NCBI GenBank assembly: GCA_951812735.1
Contig: OX638332.1
Location: forward strand, 1,062,732-1,126,731
Length of the DNA stretch: 64,000 nt
DNA from: Candidatus Dadabacteria bacterium
GTDB lineage: Bacteria; Desulfobacterota_D; UBA1144; Nemesobacterales; Nemesobacteraceae
Direction: 5' to 3'
Shown here one piece after another: positions 33,465 to 43,326 of the stretch. A model generated the notes under the pieces. The model did no database searches, was not told the origin of the DNA, and saw only the letters and a list, made by a program, of their open reading frames with translations. The first letter of the stretch is position 1. Every line of letters begins with the position of its first letter. The translations under genes were made by a program, and so were the position numbers.

Positions 33465-36002
33465 ATGATTCATAAGTCTTATGAGACAATTAATCGAGTC
33501 ATATCTTGGAATATGATTCTCGCACTGCTTGTCCTGGCGGCAGGCCACTCTATAGCCTGGGATGCAGCTGCAGAAGAAGAGAAATTCGTTGGTAATCGGC
33601 CGTATTCCGAAGCGATTTCCGGCAGCCTGCACCCCGTGAAAGTTATCACCCGGCGGGACATTGAGCTCTCAGGCATAAAAAGGGTAACTGACCTGTTGGG
33701 TCGGTCGGCTTTTAACAATTTCGGTCTCGAAAGACCGCTTGTTCTTGGAAGCGGTCGCGCTCTGATCCTAGTTAACGGGCGGCGAGTCAAAGACTCCGGG
33801 ATTGACACGGACACCATTCCGATCTCGGCTGTCGAGCGCATTGAAATCTTCAGTGACAGTACAAGTGCCCTGCACGGCGGGGAGGCAATCGGCGGCACCA
33901 TAAATATAGTTTTGAAAAAAGACTATGAAGGCCTTGAGATCCAGTTAAACGCCGGGCGTCCACGCGGTGAGGGCGCCGATTCCGAGCACTTAAGCGCTCT
34001 CTGGGGCACAAGCGTCGGAGAGGGAAATCTGACTGTCGGGGCGGAGATATTCCGGCGGGACGAGGTACGTGACGCCGACCGCGATTACAGCCGCGCCAGA
34101 TATGAACCCGGAGGTTCCTTCGCCGATACTGAAGGGGTGTCACCTCTCGGTAACACGGTTTTCCTGAGAAAAAATGACGGGGGATTTGTCTCGGCACCGC
34201 TGGGCGACTGCGATGAAAGCGTTTATACGGGAGAACTCACGGATCCCCCGGGCGGATTTTTCGGTACCGTCTGCGGATTTGCCTATGCGGATATCGCGTG
34301 GCACTTGTTGCGCAGGCAAAATGACAGCGCGTTCATAAATTTCAGTTATCCGGTAGGCGATGCAACCGATATATACATCGAGGGGCGCGCGACCAAGGAA
34401 GAATTAAGGCTCATGTATGCGCCGGATCCGAATATTTTCCGCCTTGCGCCGGACGAGACGCTGAGAAACAGCCTCATTGAAAGCATTGAAGGACTTGACG
34501 AGAGCAACTTCCCCGAGTTTATCACGGTCGGCCACCGCTTCCTGGGACACGGAAACCGCCAGTGGGATTCGGATCTTGAAGAATATGACATTGCGCTGGG
34601 GCTGCGGGGGGACATTAAAGACAACATAGGATATGACGGCTATATCCACTACAACCGCTACGACTATGCCGTAGCTGGCCGCACGTTCATTAACGAACCC
34701 ATAATAAACGCCGCTATTGAAAGCGGAGATTACGACCTCCAGAATCCGCTTTCCGACAACGAAAGACATAAGGCTGCAATCAGCGAAAGCAGCGTACGGA
34801 GCGAAGAAAAATACGAAAGCGACTATGTTGAGGCGGGGCTGGCACTTGATGGCCCGTTGTTTGAGCTTATGGGCAACAAGCTTCGCTGGAGCGCAGGTCT
34901 GCAGGTCGCCAAAGAAGACGTAAGCTCTTCGGAGGAAAATTTTAATCTTCAGAGGGAACGGGTTAACGCGGATGATGTCTTGGGGGGATCTTCGCTCTCG
35001 TTGACGGCCGATCGCCGGCGCTTGTCAGCTTTCGGCGATATTCTGGTGCCTTTGGGGGATGCGCTGGACGTGTCGTTTGCACTTCGCCACGATGACTTTG
35101 ACGATGTCGGGGGAGCGTTTTCCCACAGGATAGCGACGCTTTACCGCGTAATACCCAATGTTGCGTTGCGCGCATCATGGAGCGGGGGAGCACGAGTGCC
35201 TGGCTTTGCAGCACTACACGCAGAGGAATTTGTTTATTACCCGTTTGTCTGCGACGCGGATACACCGACTCCCGACTGTCCCAGAGACCAGGTGCGGGTG
35301 GTAACAAGCGGTAATCCGGAGCTCGAACCGGACGAGGCTGAAAGCTTCGGCGCCGGCGTCTCGGCGGGCTGGGGTCCGTTTTCAGCCGACTTCGACTGGT
35401 TCAGGCTTCGTCTTCAGGAAACACCGACCACGCTGAACTCGCAGTTCGTCATCAGCCTGGAGAGAAGCGGAAGGCTTAATGAGTATCCGGGACTGAGCGT
35501 GACGCGTTCCGACGGCCGAATAGCAGAAATACGCAACCCGCTTACAAACAGCGGAGAGACTGACATGGACGGGTTCACGGCCCGGCTTGGCGGCGATTTG
35601 AAAACCGGCTTGGCGAATTTCATGCTTGATGCCAACTGGATCAGGATAACGAATTACGAAAGACGCGTAGGAGGAGAGACGCAGCCCGGAGACATTCCGC
35701 GCAACCGTATTCATGTTCTGCTCCGCGCAGACCGCAACGACTTGACAGTGCAGTGGAACACGCACGCGGTCACGTCTTTTTGGAACGACACTGAAACCAA
35801 ACGCTTCAGAAGGTGGGTAGGACACGATGTCGCGCTTAGCTGGAAAAACGCTTTCGGTTTTAACTGGTTTGAACTTACGGGAGGCGTTCTGAATATCGGA
35901 AACGAGGGCCAGTCCCGCCCTGAGTCCGATGAGAATCACATATTGTATCTGGATTCGATCCTGGGGCGCACATTGTTCCTGACAGCAAAGTTTGAGATCT
36001 GA
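33465..36002 (+). CDS. TonB-dependent outer-membrane receptor
   Basis: 845 residues. A signal peptide (residues 1-36) precedes the plug domain, with VKVITRRDIELSGIKRVTDLL, ALILVNGRRV, AVERIEIFSDSTSALHGGEA and GGTINIVLKK. A long 22-strand-type barrel follows, ending in LFLTAKFEI with the terminal aromatic pattern. TonB energises uptake of an unknown substrate. It stands alone, with no neighbouring uptake genes, so substrate cannot be inferred. I see no riboswitch or Fur-like box in its upstream 170 bp. Confidence 0.9.
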   Translation: MIHKSYETINRVISWNMILALLVLAAGHSIAWDAAAEEEKFVGNRPYSEAISGSLHPVKVITRRDIELSGIKRVTDLLGRSAFNNFGLERPLVLGSGRALILVNGRRVKDSGIDTDTIPISAVERIEIFSDSTSALHGGEAIGGTINIVLKKDYEGLEIQLNAGRPRGEGADSEHLSALWGTSVGEGNLTVGAEIFRRDEVRDADRDYSRARYEPGGSFADTEGVSPLGNTVFLRKNDGGFVSAPLGDCDESVYTGELTDPPGGFFGTVCGFAYADIAWHLLRRQNDSAFINFSYPVGDATDIYIEGRATKEELRLMYAPDPNIFRLAPDETLRNSLIESIEGLDESNFPEFITVGHRFLGHGNRQWDSDLEEYDIALGLRGDIKDNIGYDGYIHYNRYDYAVAGRTFINEPIINAAIESGDYDLQNPLSDNERHKAAISESSVRSEEKYESDYVEAGLALDGPLFELMGNKLRWSAGLQVAKEDVSSSEENFNLQRERVNADDVLGGSSLSLTADRRRLSAFGDILVPLGDALDVSFALRHDDFDDVGGAFSHRIATLYRVIPNVALRASWSGGARVPGFAALHAEEFVYYPFVCDADTPTPDCPRDQVRVVTSGNPELEPDEAESFGAGVSAGWGPFSADFDWFRLRLQETPTTLNSQFVISLERSGRLNEYPGLSVTRSDGRIAEIRNPLTNSGETDMDGFTARLGGDLKTGLANFMLDANWIRITNYERRVGGETQPGDIPRNRIHVLLRADRNDLTVQWNTHAVTSFWNDTETKRFRRWVGHDVALSWKNAFGFNWFELTGGVLNIGNEGQSRPESDENHILYLDSILGRTLFLTAKFEI

Positions 36003-36185
36003 TGCGTGCGGCTGGTTTTTCCCGGAAGTGAAATTTCCTTCGCTGCTTGGGTCTGCGGTTAGTATGGAAACCAAGTTTCATGCGTAACCCTGCCAGTTCC
36101 GGGTAAAACGGACTGCTGAAAGAAAAAGACCTGACCCTATAGAAATCTTTCCGAAAAAACTGCGGTTGTGTATCCTTAAAAACGC

Positions 36186-36785
36186 GTGAAGATCCTTCTC
36201 TACTACGACTATATCTGTCCTTTCTGCTTTCTGGCCACCGAAAGGGTGCTCAGCCTCGCAAGGGAGTTTAACCTCGAAGCAGAGTGGGTCGGGGTGGAAA
36301 TCCACCCGGAATACCCGGCCGAGGGGAAAAGGCGCAGAAAAACGGAGAGAACCCTCCGCGTCTCGAAGACCTTGGAGAATGTGGCCGCAGAGGCCGGGGT
36401 GGAGATAAGGCTCCCGGGATTCGTTACCAACTCAAGGTTGTGTCTTGAGGGGGCCGAGTTCGCGAAGGAGAAAAACAGGTTCATGGAGTTTCACAAGGCC
36501 TGCTACGCCGCTTACTTTCGGGAGGGGAAAAACATAGGTCTTCTCGAAACCGTCCTCGAGGCGGGCGAGAGGGCGGGGCTTTCCCCCGAGGAACTTTCCG
36601 AGTCTCTTCGGAAAAGAAGCTTTTCAGAAAAAATAGAAAAAAACATGGAAAGCGCCAAGGAAAACGAGGTCTTCGGCGTCCCTACCCTCTACCTGGGAGA
36701 GCTGAGGATACACGGAATACAGCCAGTCGAATCATACAGAAAGCTGATAGCCAAGGAGCTTCTGCGGAAACAGTCTCTTCACTGA
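36186..36785 (+). CDS. DsbA-family (FrnE/HCCA isomerase-like) oxidoreductase
   Basis: 199 residues from GTG 36186. YYDYICPFCFLATERV carries the CPFC active site, and the cis-proline loop is VFGVPTLYLGE. There is no signal peptide, so it is cytoplasmic like FrnE, acting on disulfides or as a glutathione-dependent isomerase. Alone on the plus strand. Confidence 0.85.
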   Translation: MKILLYYDYICPFCFLATERVLSLAREFNLEAEWVGVEIHPEYPAEGKRRRKTERTLRVSKTLENVAAEAGVEIRLPGFVTNSRLCLEGAEFAKEKNRFMEFHKACYAAYFREGKNIGLLETVLEAGERAGLSPEELSESLRKRSFSEKIEKNMESAKENEVFGVPTLYLGELRIHGIQPVESYRKLIAKELLRKQSLH

Positions 36786-36803
36786 CGTCAGAAGCTTTGC
36801 TTA

Positions 36804-38607
36804 TCACTTTTGCGGCGGGGCAAGTTTCTTGGCGCGCCACAGATACCTCTCCGCTTCTTCGTGGCGACCCATCTTTTGCAATGACTGCCCTATTAAACTA
36901 TAAAGCCTGGGTGCCATCGGCAGACCGGGTTGCAGGAAAAGGGCCCGTTTCATGCTGGAAACGGCCTCTTCATAACGCTTAAACCCGAAAAACAGGTAAC
37001 CCATTGCGACATAGGGAAGCGGGTAATACGGGTCTATCCTCAGTGCGGAGCGATAGGCTTCAAGCGCTTCCTCGTAACGTTTGCGATTCCTGAAACTCTC
37101 CCCGAGGTTCAAAAAAGCCGGCGCGTAGCGGGGATTGAGCTCAATAGCCCTGCGGAGAGGCTTCTCCGCTTCTTCGTCCCGGCCCAAACGCACCAAGGCT
37201 ATCCCCAGAACATTATGGGACCTGTGATAAAAAGGGCGATTTTTCACGGCAACGCGGGCGGCGGCAAGAGCTTCTTCCGATCCGCCCTCGCTACGGAGTA
37301 GCGCAGAGGCAAAGTTAAAGTGAGCCGTATGGGCCAGCGGATTAAGCGAAATAACGTGCCTGAAAAAAGTAACCTCATCCTTGTAAATTCCCGCTTGATT
37401 CCACGTTGCCACACCCAACGGGAGAAGCAGCGCCAAAGCGGCACCCTTTGCGGTCTTTCTCGGTAGGTCCGGCAGTCTTTGCACCCCGTAGACCGCTACG
37501 GCAACAAAAAACAGAATTACGCCGATGCCCCCGAGATACTGGTAGCGGTCGGCGACAAACGAATACCGCATGTAGCCGTAGTCAACAAAGCCGAGCGTGG
37601 GTGAGAGCATGACGGCGAAAAACAGGGCGCAGGCCAGAGGTCCCCGCCCAATCCTACCCCGCAGAAACCAGAGCGTTGCGGCTACCGCAACCGCCGCGAC
37701 GATGTATAACCAACCCACGGGATCCACGATGTTAACGTCCCAGTGCGGATAGATGACCGCTAGTTCCATGGGCCAGAGCAGTTTGCCCACGTAGAACCAG
37801 AGCGCGTGCGCCGCTATAAGGACCCTCTCAACTATCGAATAACCAAAAGAAATAGGCTCTATATTCCGGTAGAACCGTACGCTACCAATTGCTATGGCAA
37901 AACCCACGAAGAAAAACGGCAACACCCTCAGCAGTTTCTCCCGGGTTACGCAACCTTTTTTCCACCACTGCAAAATCAGAAAAGTTGCGGGAAAAACGAC
38001 CACAACTGATTTTGAAAGCATTGCAGCTACAAACAGCAGAAGAGCCTTAGCGTACCACCCCCCCCCGGCTGGGTGACTCAATGAAGCGAAGCCACACGAA
38101 AAGCGCCATAAGACAGAACAGGGTTGCGAGCATGTCCTTTCTTGCCATTATCCACGCGACGGATTCTGTGTGTAGCGGGTGCACGGCAAACACTGCGGCC
38201 GCAAACCATGAGCCGGGAACCGCGAGGCGGGCGAACAGGCGCCAGAGCAGCACGGTGTTTGCGAAGTGAATCAAAATGTTGACTATGTGATAGCCTGTCG
38301 CAGAAAAACCCCAGAGCTTGTGCTCAAGCCAGAAGGTTGTATAAAGAAGCGGCCAGTAGTGCCCCTCATACCACTTGTTTCCCTGCTTGTAGGCACTTGT
38401 GGGATTAAACCAAAAATCCCAGATTCCTCCCCAGTTTGAAATGGCTTTTAAATCTGTAATTATGGAGTCGTCCCAGACGAATCCCGCCTGAGTAGCCGGA
38501 AAATAAATGACGGTTATCAGTACACCGAGAACCAAGAAGGCGGGGGCGTTCCGCCGTGAGATCCGCGGAGACATCTTCTGTACCCTTTTTTTCCTTCCGG
38601 TAGTCAT
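36804..38607 (-). pseudogene. TMTC-like membrane glycosyltransferase with TPRs, off-frame at a G9 tract
   Basis: The first frame (38047-38607) has membrane segments and GT-C-like motifs: FVWDDSIITDL, HYWPLLYTTFWLEHKLWG, HPLHTESVAW and ARKDMLATLFCLMALFVW. It runs off frame at G9 on the minus strand (38058-38066). The second frame (36804-38081) continues with WYAKALLLFVAAMLSKS, more helices and about five C-terminal TPRs. With eight Gs the two join as one ~600-residue protein of the TMTC/DUF1736 type. The present state would give a truncated product. It may be phase-variable. Confidence 0.8.
38058..38066 (-). repeat. G9 homopolymer inside a coding region
   Basis: Nine Cs on the plus strand (nine Gs in coding sense). 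Loss of one base restores ESPSRGG-WYAKALLL. Such tracts mutate by slipped-strand pairing, and they are also common sites of assembly error. Confidence 0.85.
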
Positions 38608-38648
38608 TTATCCAAGGAAATATACAGTTTCCCCTCCTGAATCCGCTT

Positions 38649-39411
38649 TCATCCCTCGCCGTCGTCCGCCTCGCGAAATGTCCACCGGGAGTTCAGATAA
38701 TAGTTAAGCAATGCCCCCGGAGCAATCGCGCACGCCTGAAGCAGCACCGGGAAAACGCGGGGAAACAGCGTTGAGAGAGCAACAAAGACTGAGTAACTAA
38801 GCAAAAGCGTCATAAAAGAAACCATGGCGAACTTAACCCCTCTCACAGACTGACGGCTGATCATTACGCGGTCGCCGAAAGTCCAGTAGTTGTTCATGAT
38901 GAAGTTTGAAAAAATGGAAACCAGTATCGCCACGGGCGAGGCAACAAACTTATGAATACCAAGTTTGAGCATCAGGTAAAAAGAGCCGAGGTTAACAATC
39001 GCCCCGCAAAGCCCCGTCACGCAGAATTTAATAAAGGTAAGGTGGTGTCTCAGGCGAATCCAGAGGATGTTGAGCAAAAACTCAAGCATGCTTGCCATGC
39101 CGAGTTTTGTTTCCCCGCGCTCGCGGTCGCGGAAATGGATCGGTTCCTCTACCACCCGTGCCCCGCAGCTGATCAGCCTGTGTAAAAGCTCAACCTGAAA
39201 CACATAGCCTCTCGCCTGGATATCCCGCAGTCCCGGCGGCAAACTCCCGGACCAGACGCGCCGTGCCATCGGGGCTCCCGTCGTCAACGACAAGAAATGT
39301 CAGATTAGAGCCTTCGTAGAGCTGCGTGAGTTGCGTAAGCAGTGAAGTGATGTTCAGCGCCTCGTTGTACGTGGGGATAACGAAGCACACTCTTTCGTCG
39401 CGGGAACTCAA
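38649..39411 (-). pseudogene. Polyprenol-phosphate mannosyltransferase/GtrA fusion, internally deleted
   Basis: The first frame (39190-39411, TTG start) holds only the GT2 beginning: VCFVIPTYNEALNI and LTFLVVDDGSPDGTARLV. The second frame (38649-39293) resumes at LRDIQARGYVFQVELLHR, the end of a Dpm1-like catalytic domain, then HFRDRERGETKLG and a four-helix GtrA domain (FIKFCVTGLCGAIVNLGSF, FIMNNYWTFGD). About 100 residues with the DxD and acceptor region are missing, and the frames do not match. The deletion must be fixed, so the gene is non-functional. Confidence 0.82.
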
Positions 39412-39528
39412 TCAAGGCCCCTCCGAAACGCAAAAGTGGCTCGAGAGGCCCCACTTCCTTTAGATATGGTTTCCCCGTTCAATGTCAGCACTCTCCGCAA
39501 CTATTCTACCAAACCAAGGAAAGGGAGG

Positions 39529-40758
39529 TTACTTTTCCACCCGCAGGCGAACTTCGCTAATCGTTCTCGCGGTCGAAGAGACCACGGTGAAAGTTTTTCT
39601 CCCGAAAGCTATCACGGTTCCGGGAGCAGGAATCGATCCGTATCTGTAAAGAAGGAATCCCCCGAGCGTCTCGTAATCCTCACCCTCCGGAATGGCGAGA
39701 CCAAGGCCGTCGTTAAGCCGCCCTATCTCGACCGTGGGGTCTATGAGGTACTGCCCGCCGCCAAGCTTCCTCCACGGGGTCTCCCCGGCGTCGTACTCAT
39801 CCTCTATTTCCCCCACCACCTCCTCGATTATATCCTCCAAGGTGATAATTCCGACCGACCCGCCGTACTCATCGACCACGACGGCCATTCCCGCGCGCCC
39901 CCCTTTCATCTCGTCCATGAGCTCGTTTACAAGCTTTGACTCCGGAACATAGAAGGGAGGACGGGCGTACTGCTCCACGCTCTTGTCGAGATCCTGCTCG
40001 CCGAGAACGTAAAACGAGTTAAGCATACCGGTTATGTTGTCGACCCGGTCGCTGAAAATCGGGATCCGGGAGTGGCTTTTCTCCGCTATGAGCCTCCGTA
40101 CGTCTCGAAGCGTGGATCTTCTCTCAAGCGCGTCCACCTTAACAAGGGGAATCATTATCTCCCCGACGGTGGTTTCGGAGAACCCGAAGATCCTTCGAAG
40201 AACCCTTCTTTTGTAATCCGCACTCGGCTTGTCCTCGTCCTCTTCCATCACGTCCTCAAGCTCCTCGCGGGTTATGGAACTCATTTTCCTGCCCGGGCGG
40301 CTCAGTATCCCCCGGGTGAAAAGGTTGACGAAGAAAAGCACCGGGTAAAAAAGCTTCGAGAAAACCCAGAGCGGATAGATAATCCATAGCACTATGGAAT
40401 TTCTTTTGCTTTCGAAAACCGCCTTCGGAACCACTTGGCCGAAAACCACTATGAGCGGGGAGAGTACAGCCACAGTGTAGAGACCACTTCGCTGCCCGAG
40501 AGTCTCCTCGAAATAAAAGGTAAGCACCAAGGTGTTTATTATGAGCGAAAGGTTGACCCCTATGAGGGTGGTGCCGATGAAGCTTTCGATCCTTGAGTGG
40601 GCGTCAAGGACGAGCCCCGCCGCCGCGGAGCCGCCCTCGGCAAGGGATCTCATCTTTATCTTGTCGCAGGAGATAAGCGCTATTTCCGAACCGGCGAAAA
40701 AAGCCTGCAGGACCAGAAACAGCAGGATCAGAACAACCACAAGTTCAATGGAAATCAC
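39529..40758 (-). CDS. CNNM/CorC-family transporter with CBS pair (downstream paralogue)
   Basis: About 409 residues. A CNNM (DUF21) membrane domain of three or four helices (about 1-190), two CBS domains around VGEIMIPLVKVDAL, SRIPIFSDRVDNITGML and VVDEYGGSVGIITLEDIIEEVVGEIEDE, and a C-terminal CorC_HlyC domain. The family exports or senses Mg2+ and Co2+. The start at GTG 40758 has GGGAGG seven bases before it; the longer ATG frame would overlap the previous gene by 38 bp. Confidence 0.88.
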   Translation of the reverse strand: MISIELVVVLILLFLVLQAFFAGSEIALISCDKIKMRSLAEGGSAAAGLVLDAHSRIESFIGTTLIGVNLSLIINTLVLTFYFEETLGQRSGLYTVAVLSPLIVVFGQVVPKAVFESKRNSIVLWIIYPLWVFSKLFYPVLFFVNLFTRGILSRPGRKMSSITREELEDVMEEDEDKPSADYKRRVLRRIFGFSETTVGEIMIPLVKVDALERRSTLRDVRRLIAEKSHSRIPIFSDRVDNITGMLNSFYVLGEQDLDKSVEQYARPPFYVPESKLVNELMDEMKGGRAGMAVVVDEYGGSVGIITLEDIIEEVVGEIEDEYDAGETPWRKLGGGQYLIDPTVEIGRLNDGLGLAIPEGEDYETLGGFLLYRYGSIPAPGTVIAFGRKTFTVVSSTARTISEVRLRVEK

Positions 40759-42085
40759 CCCGCACCTCCCTCTCGACGTCAACTCTTATCTCTGAAATCC
40801 TTGTTCCCTCCTTGCCCTCCACCGTGAAAATCAGTCCGCCGAAACCTATTTTCTCCCCTTCGGCCGGCAGCCTCCCGAAAAGGTCGAACACAAAACCTCC
40901 CATCGTCTCATTTTCCATTCGAAGCGGGATCACGGCTTCCTCCAGTATCTCTCCCAGGTTCTCAAGTCCCGCAGAACGGGCGACCGAAAAAAGATAGTCT
41001 TCGTTAAATTCCTCTATTCTCATTCCCCCAGGAATCGTAATAGCTCCCCCGCGGACCGCGGGAGCGGCTTTCTTGAGCACCGACCTCTCGTCTTCTATCT
41101 CTCCGAAAAGCTCCTCCAGTATGTCTTCCATGGTCACCAGTCCGTCGAATCTTCCGTACTCGTCGACCACTATAGCTATGTGGATCCTGTGCATCTGGAA
41201 CTCGCGCAGAAGCGCCCCGGCAGGCTTGGAGCGGGGGATAAAATAGGGCTTCCTGAGGCACTCGCTTGCCGTGGCCGCGGAGTTATGCTCAGTAAAATTC
41301 CACTTGAGAAGATCCTTGCTGTAGAGAACGCCGGCTATGTTGTCCCTCTCCTCCTCGTAAACCGGGATCCGGGAGTGGCCCATCTGGCGGACCTGACCGA
41401 CGGCAACCCCTACTTCGATGTCGTGGGGAAGCGTGAAGCAGTCTATGGCGGGGGTCATTATGCTGTGTGCGGGCAGGTCCTCAAGCTTGAAGAAGCCGTC
41501 TGCAAGATATTTCTCCACCTCGTTAAGCACTCCCTCGTCCCTCCCCATGCCCACGAGAATCTCGAGTTCGTCAGAGGAGATGTCGTTTTCCCCCGCGCGG
41601 TGGCCCAGGTCAGCCCCGAATGCCCGTATGAAAAAGCCTGAGACGAACATTATTCCCCACCTAAGAGGAGTGACCGCCACGTGAAAGAAATAAAGGGGAA
41701 GCGCGACCGTCTTAGAGATAGTTCTCGGGAACTTCACCCCGGCGGTTTTAGGAACTATCTCCCCGAACACAAGAAGAGTCGGTGAAGCTATGGCCAAAGA
41801 GATAAGCGCGACTGTCTGCTCCGGGGTGTCCCGCAGATATTGTCTCGCGGTAAGTCCTATGACGCTTGAGTAGGCTATGTTGAAGACCTCGTCGGCCAGA
41901 AGAACCGTGGTTATGAGCTTGTGGGAATTTGAGAGAAGCTTCTCTATTGCCGCCGAAACGTTGCCCTGCTGCTTCGATATGCTTTCTCTCTGCGGGCGGC
42001 TGAGGGAAAAAAGCGCGCCCTCACTGAAGCAGAAAAATGCCGAGCAGCACAGAAGAAAGAGAATCAGTATAAAATTTTCGCCCAA
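40745..42085 (-). CDS. CNNM/CorC-family transporter with CBS pair (upstream paralogue)
   Basis: 446 residues with the same order as its neighbour: CNNM helices (FILILFLLCCSAFFCFSEGAL first), CBS pair with HSIMTPAIDCFTLPHD, SRIPVYEEERDNIAGVLYSKDLL, and VVDEYGRFDGLVTMEDILEELFGEIEDE, then the CorC tail. The overlap with the next gene marks a tandem operon. The two are related but clearly diverged, so this is an old duplication, perhaps forming a hetero-oligomer. Confidence 0.88.
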   Translation of the reverse strand: MGENFILILFLLCCSAFFCFSEGALFSLSRPQRESISKQQGNVSAAIEKLLSNSHKLITTVLLADEVFNIAYSSVIGLTARQYLRDTPEQTVALISLAIASPTLLVFGEIVPKTAGVKFPRTISKTVALPLYFFHVAVTPLRWGIMFVSGFFIRAFGADLGHRAGENDISSDELEILVGMGRDEGVLNEVEKYLADGFFKLEDLPAHSIMTPAIDCFTLPHDIEVGVAVGQVRQMGHSRIPVYEEERDNIAGVLYSKDLLKWNFTEHNSAATASECLRKPYFIPRSKPAGALLREFQMHRIHIAIVVDEYGRFDGLVTMEDILEELFGEIEDERSVLKKAAPAVRGGAITIPGGMRIEEFNEDYLFSVARSAGLENLGEILEEAVIPLRMENETMGGFVFDLFGRLPAEGEKIGFGGLIFTVEGKEGTRISEIRVDVEREVRGDFH

Positions 42086-42108
42086 AAGAATCTTACCCCC
42101 CGCAGGAG

Positions 42109-43086
42109 TCAGCAGAAATGCTCAAACCCCCCGGTATCGTAAAAAACCTCCTCTCCCCCCTCGTCAAAAAACTTTATTTTCCCTCCGCTGGTAACGGACC
42201 CGATTTTCGAGATTGCTACACCGCAGAGGCGGGAGACTTCCTCTGTTGCGGCATGCTTTTCCGCAGACGAGGTGAAAAGAAGCTCGTAGTCCTCTCCCCC
42301 AGAAACCGCAAGGCGGTAAGCATCCTCGGAAAGCATGCCGGAGAGGGAAAGAAAGCCGGGGGAAAGCGGAAGATCCGCGAGGATGATTTCTGCACCCAGT
42401 CCGTGCTCCGAGGTAAGTTTCCGAAGGTCGCAGAAAAGCCCGTCGCTTACGTCTATCATCGACGAGGCGATGCCGCGCTCTGCTACCATCCGGCCCACTG
42501 CGAGGCGTGGTGTGGGTTCAAGGTGCCTTGAAACAAAACCCTCACCCCCGTCGATCCCAGAGTCACCTGACAGTATCCTGAGACCAAGGGCGGAATCTCC
42601 CAGGGTTCCGGTCACGTATATGTCGTCTCCCTCCGCCGCTCCGGAGCGAAGGACGGTATTGCCCCTTGAGACCTCTCCAAGTGCTGTCATGCTTATGAAA
42701 ATGGTCTGTGATTCCGAGAGGTTCCCCCCGACCAGACAGCCCTCAAACTCCCGGCAGCCATCTTCCACCCCCTGCGAGAGACCCTCAATGAACTCCATTG
42801 AATCCGTGCTGCGACAGCCCAGGGAGCAGAGCAGGTACCTCGGCACCGCCCCCATCGCCCCTATGTCGCTTATGGCGACGCAGACCGCCTTTTTACCAAG
42901 CTGTCTGGGGGTCTGGGTCTCCAAGCGGAAGTGAACGCCTTCGACCAGTGTGTCGGTCGAGGCAACAAGGCATGCTTTGTCTCTGAGTTCTAAAACAGCG
43001 GAATCGTCCCCTATCCCCGTCAAAACTTCTTTCTGAGTAGCCCTGAACCTACCGGCTAAAAATCTCAAGGCATCTTCTTCACCCAT
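42109..43086 (-). CDS. thiL: Thiamine-monophosphate kinase
   Basis: 325 residues. Makes thiamine diphosphate, the active cofactor, from TMP and ATP. GIGDDSAVLEL, VASTDTLVEGVHFRL, KAVCVAISDIGAMGA and ISVSGGEDYELLFT are ThiL motifs. It diverges from dnaA, with 240 bp between start codons, and heads the minus-strand group that runs leftwards from the origin. Confidence 0.93.
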   Translation of the reverse strand: MGEEDALRFLAGRFRATQKEVLTGIGDDSAVLELRDKACLVASTDTLVEGVHFRLETQTPRQLGKKAVCVAISDIGAMGAVPRYLLCSLGCRSTDSMEFIEGLSQGVEDGCREFEGCLVGGNLSESQTIFISMTALGEVSRGNTVLRSGAAEGDDIYVTGTLGDSALGLRILSGDSGIDGGEGFVSRHLEPTPRLAVGRMVAERGIASSMIDVSDGLFCDLRKLTSEHGLGAEIILADLPLSPGFLSLSGMLSEDAYRLAVSGGEDYELLFTSSAEKHAATEEVSRLCGVAISKIGSVTSGGKIKFFDEGGEEVFYDTGGFEHFC

Positions 43087-43212
43087 TTGCAGTTAAAAAT
43101 TGTATTGCAAACACGGTTGCGTGTCAATTGAGCCTGGGAGCCTGAAAAAATTTTTTCTCCCCTAGCCACGGACTCAGAACCCGGGTTTCGACCAAGGAAA
43201 AATTGGTTTTTC

Positions 43213-43241
43213 TTGACACAAAAAGCCGATGTAATTAGAAT
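43213..43241 (+). promoter_or_regulatory. dnaA promoter
   Basis: TTGACA (43213-43218), 17-bp spacer, TAGAAT (43236-43241): near-consensus sigma-70. The TTG start of dnaA lies 85 bp downstream, leaving a leader long enough for regulation. I see no exact DnaA box in this leader. Confidence 0.75.
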
Positions 43242-43326
43242 TAATTTCCACTTCCCGAGGGTGGGTTGGGGTTTTTTCTAAAGTACCTGTTTTTAGGTCG
43301 TTCTTTGCTTTTCAGGAGAAGCGCTG

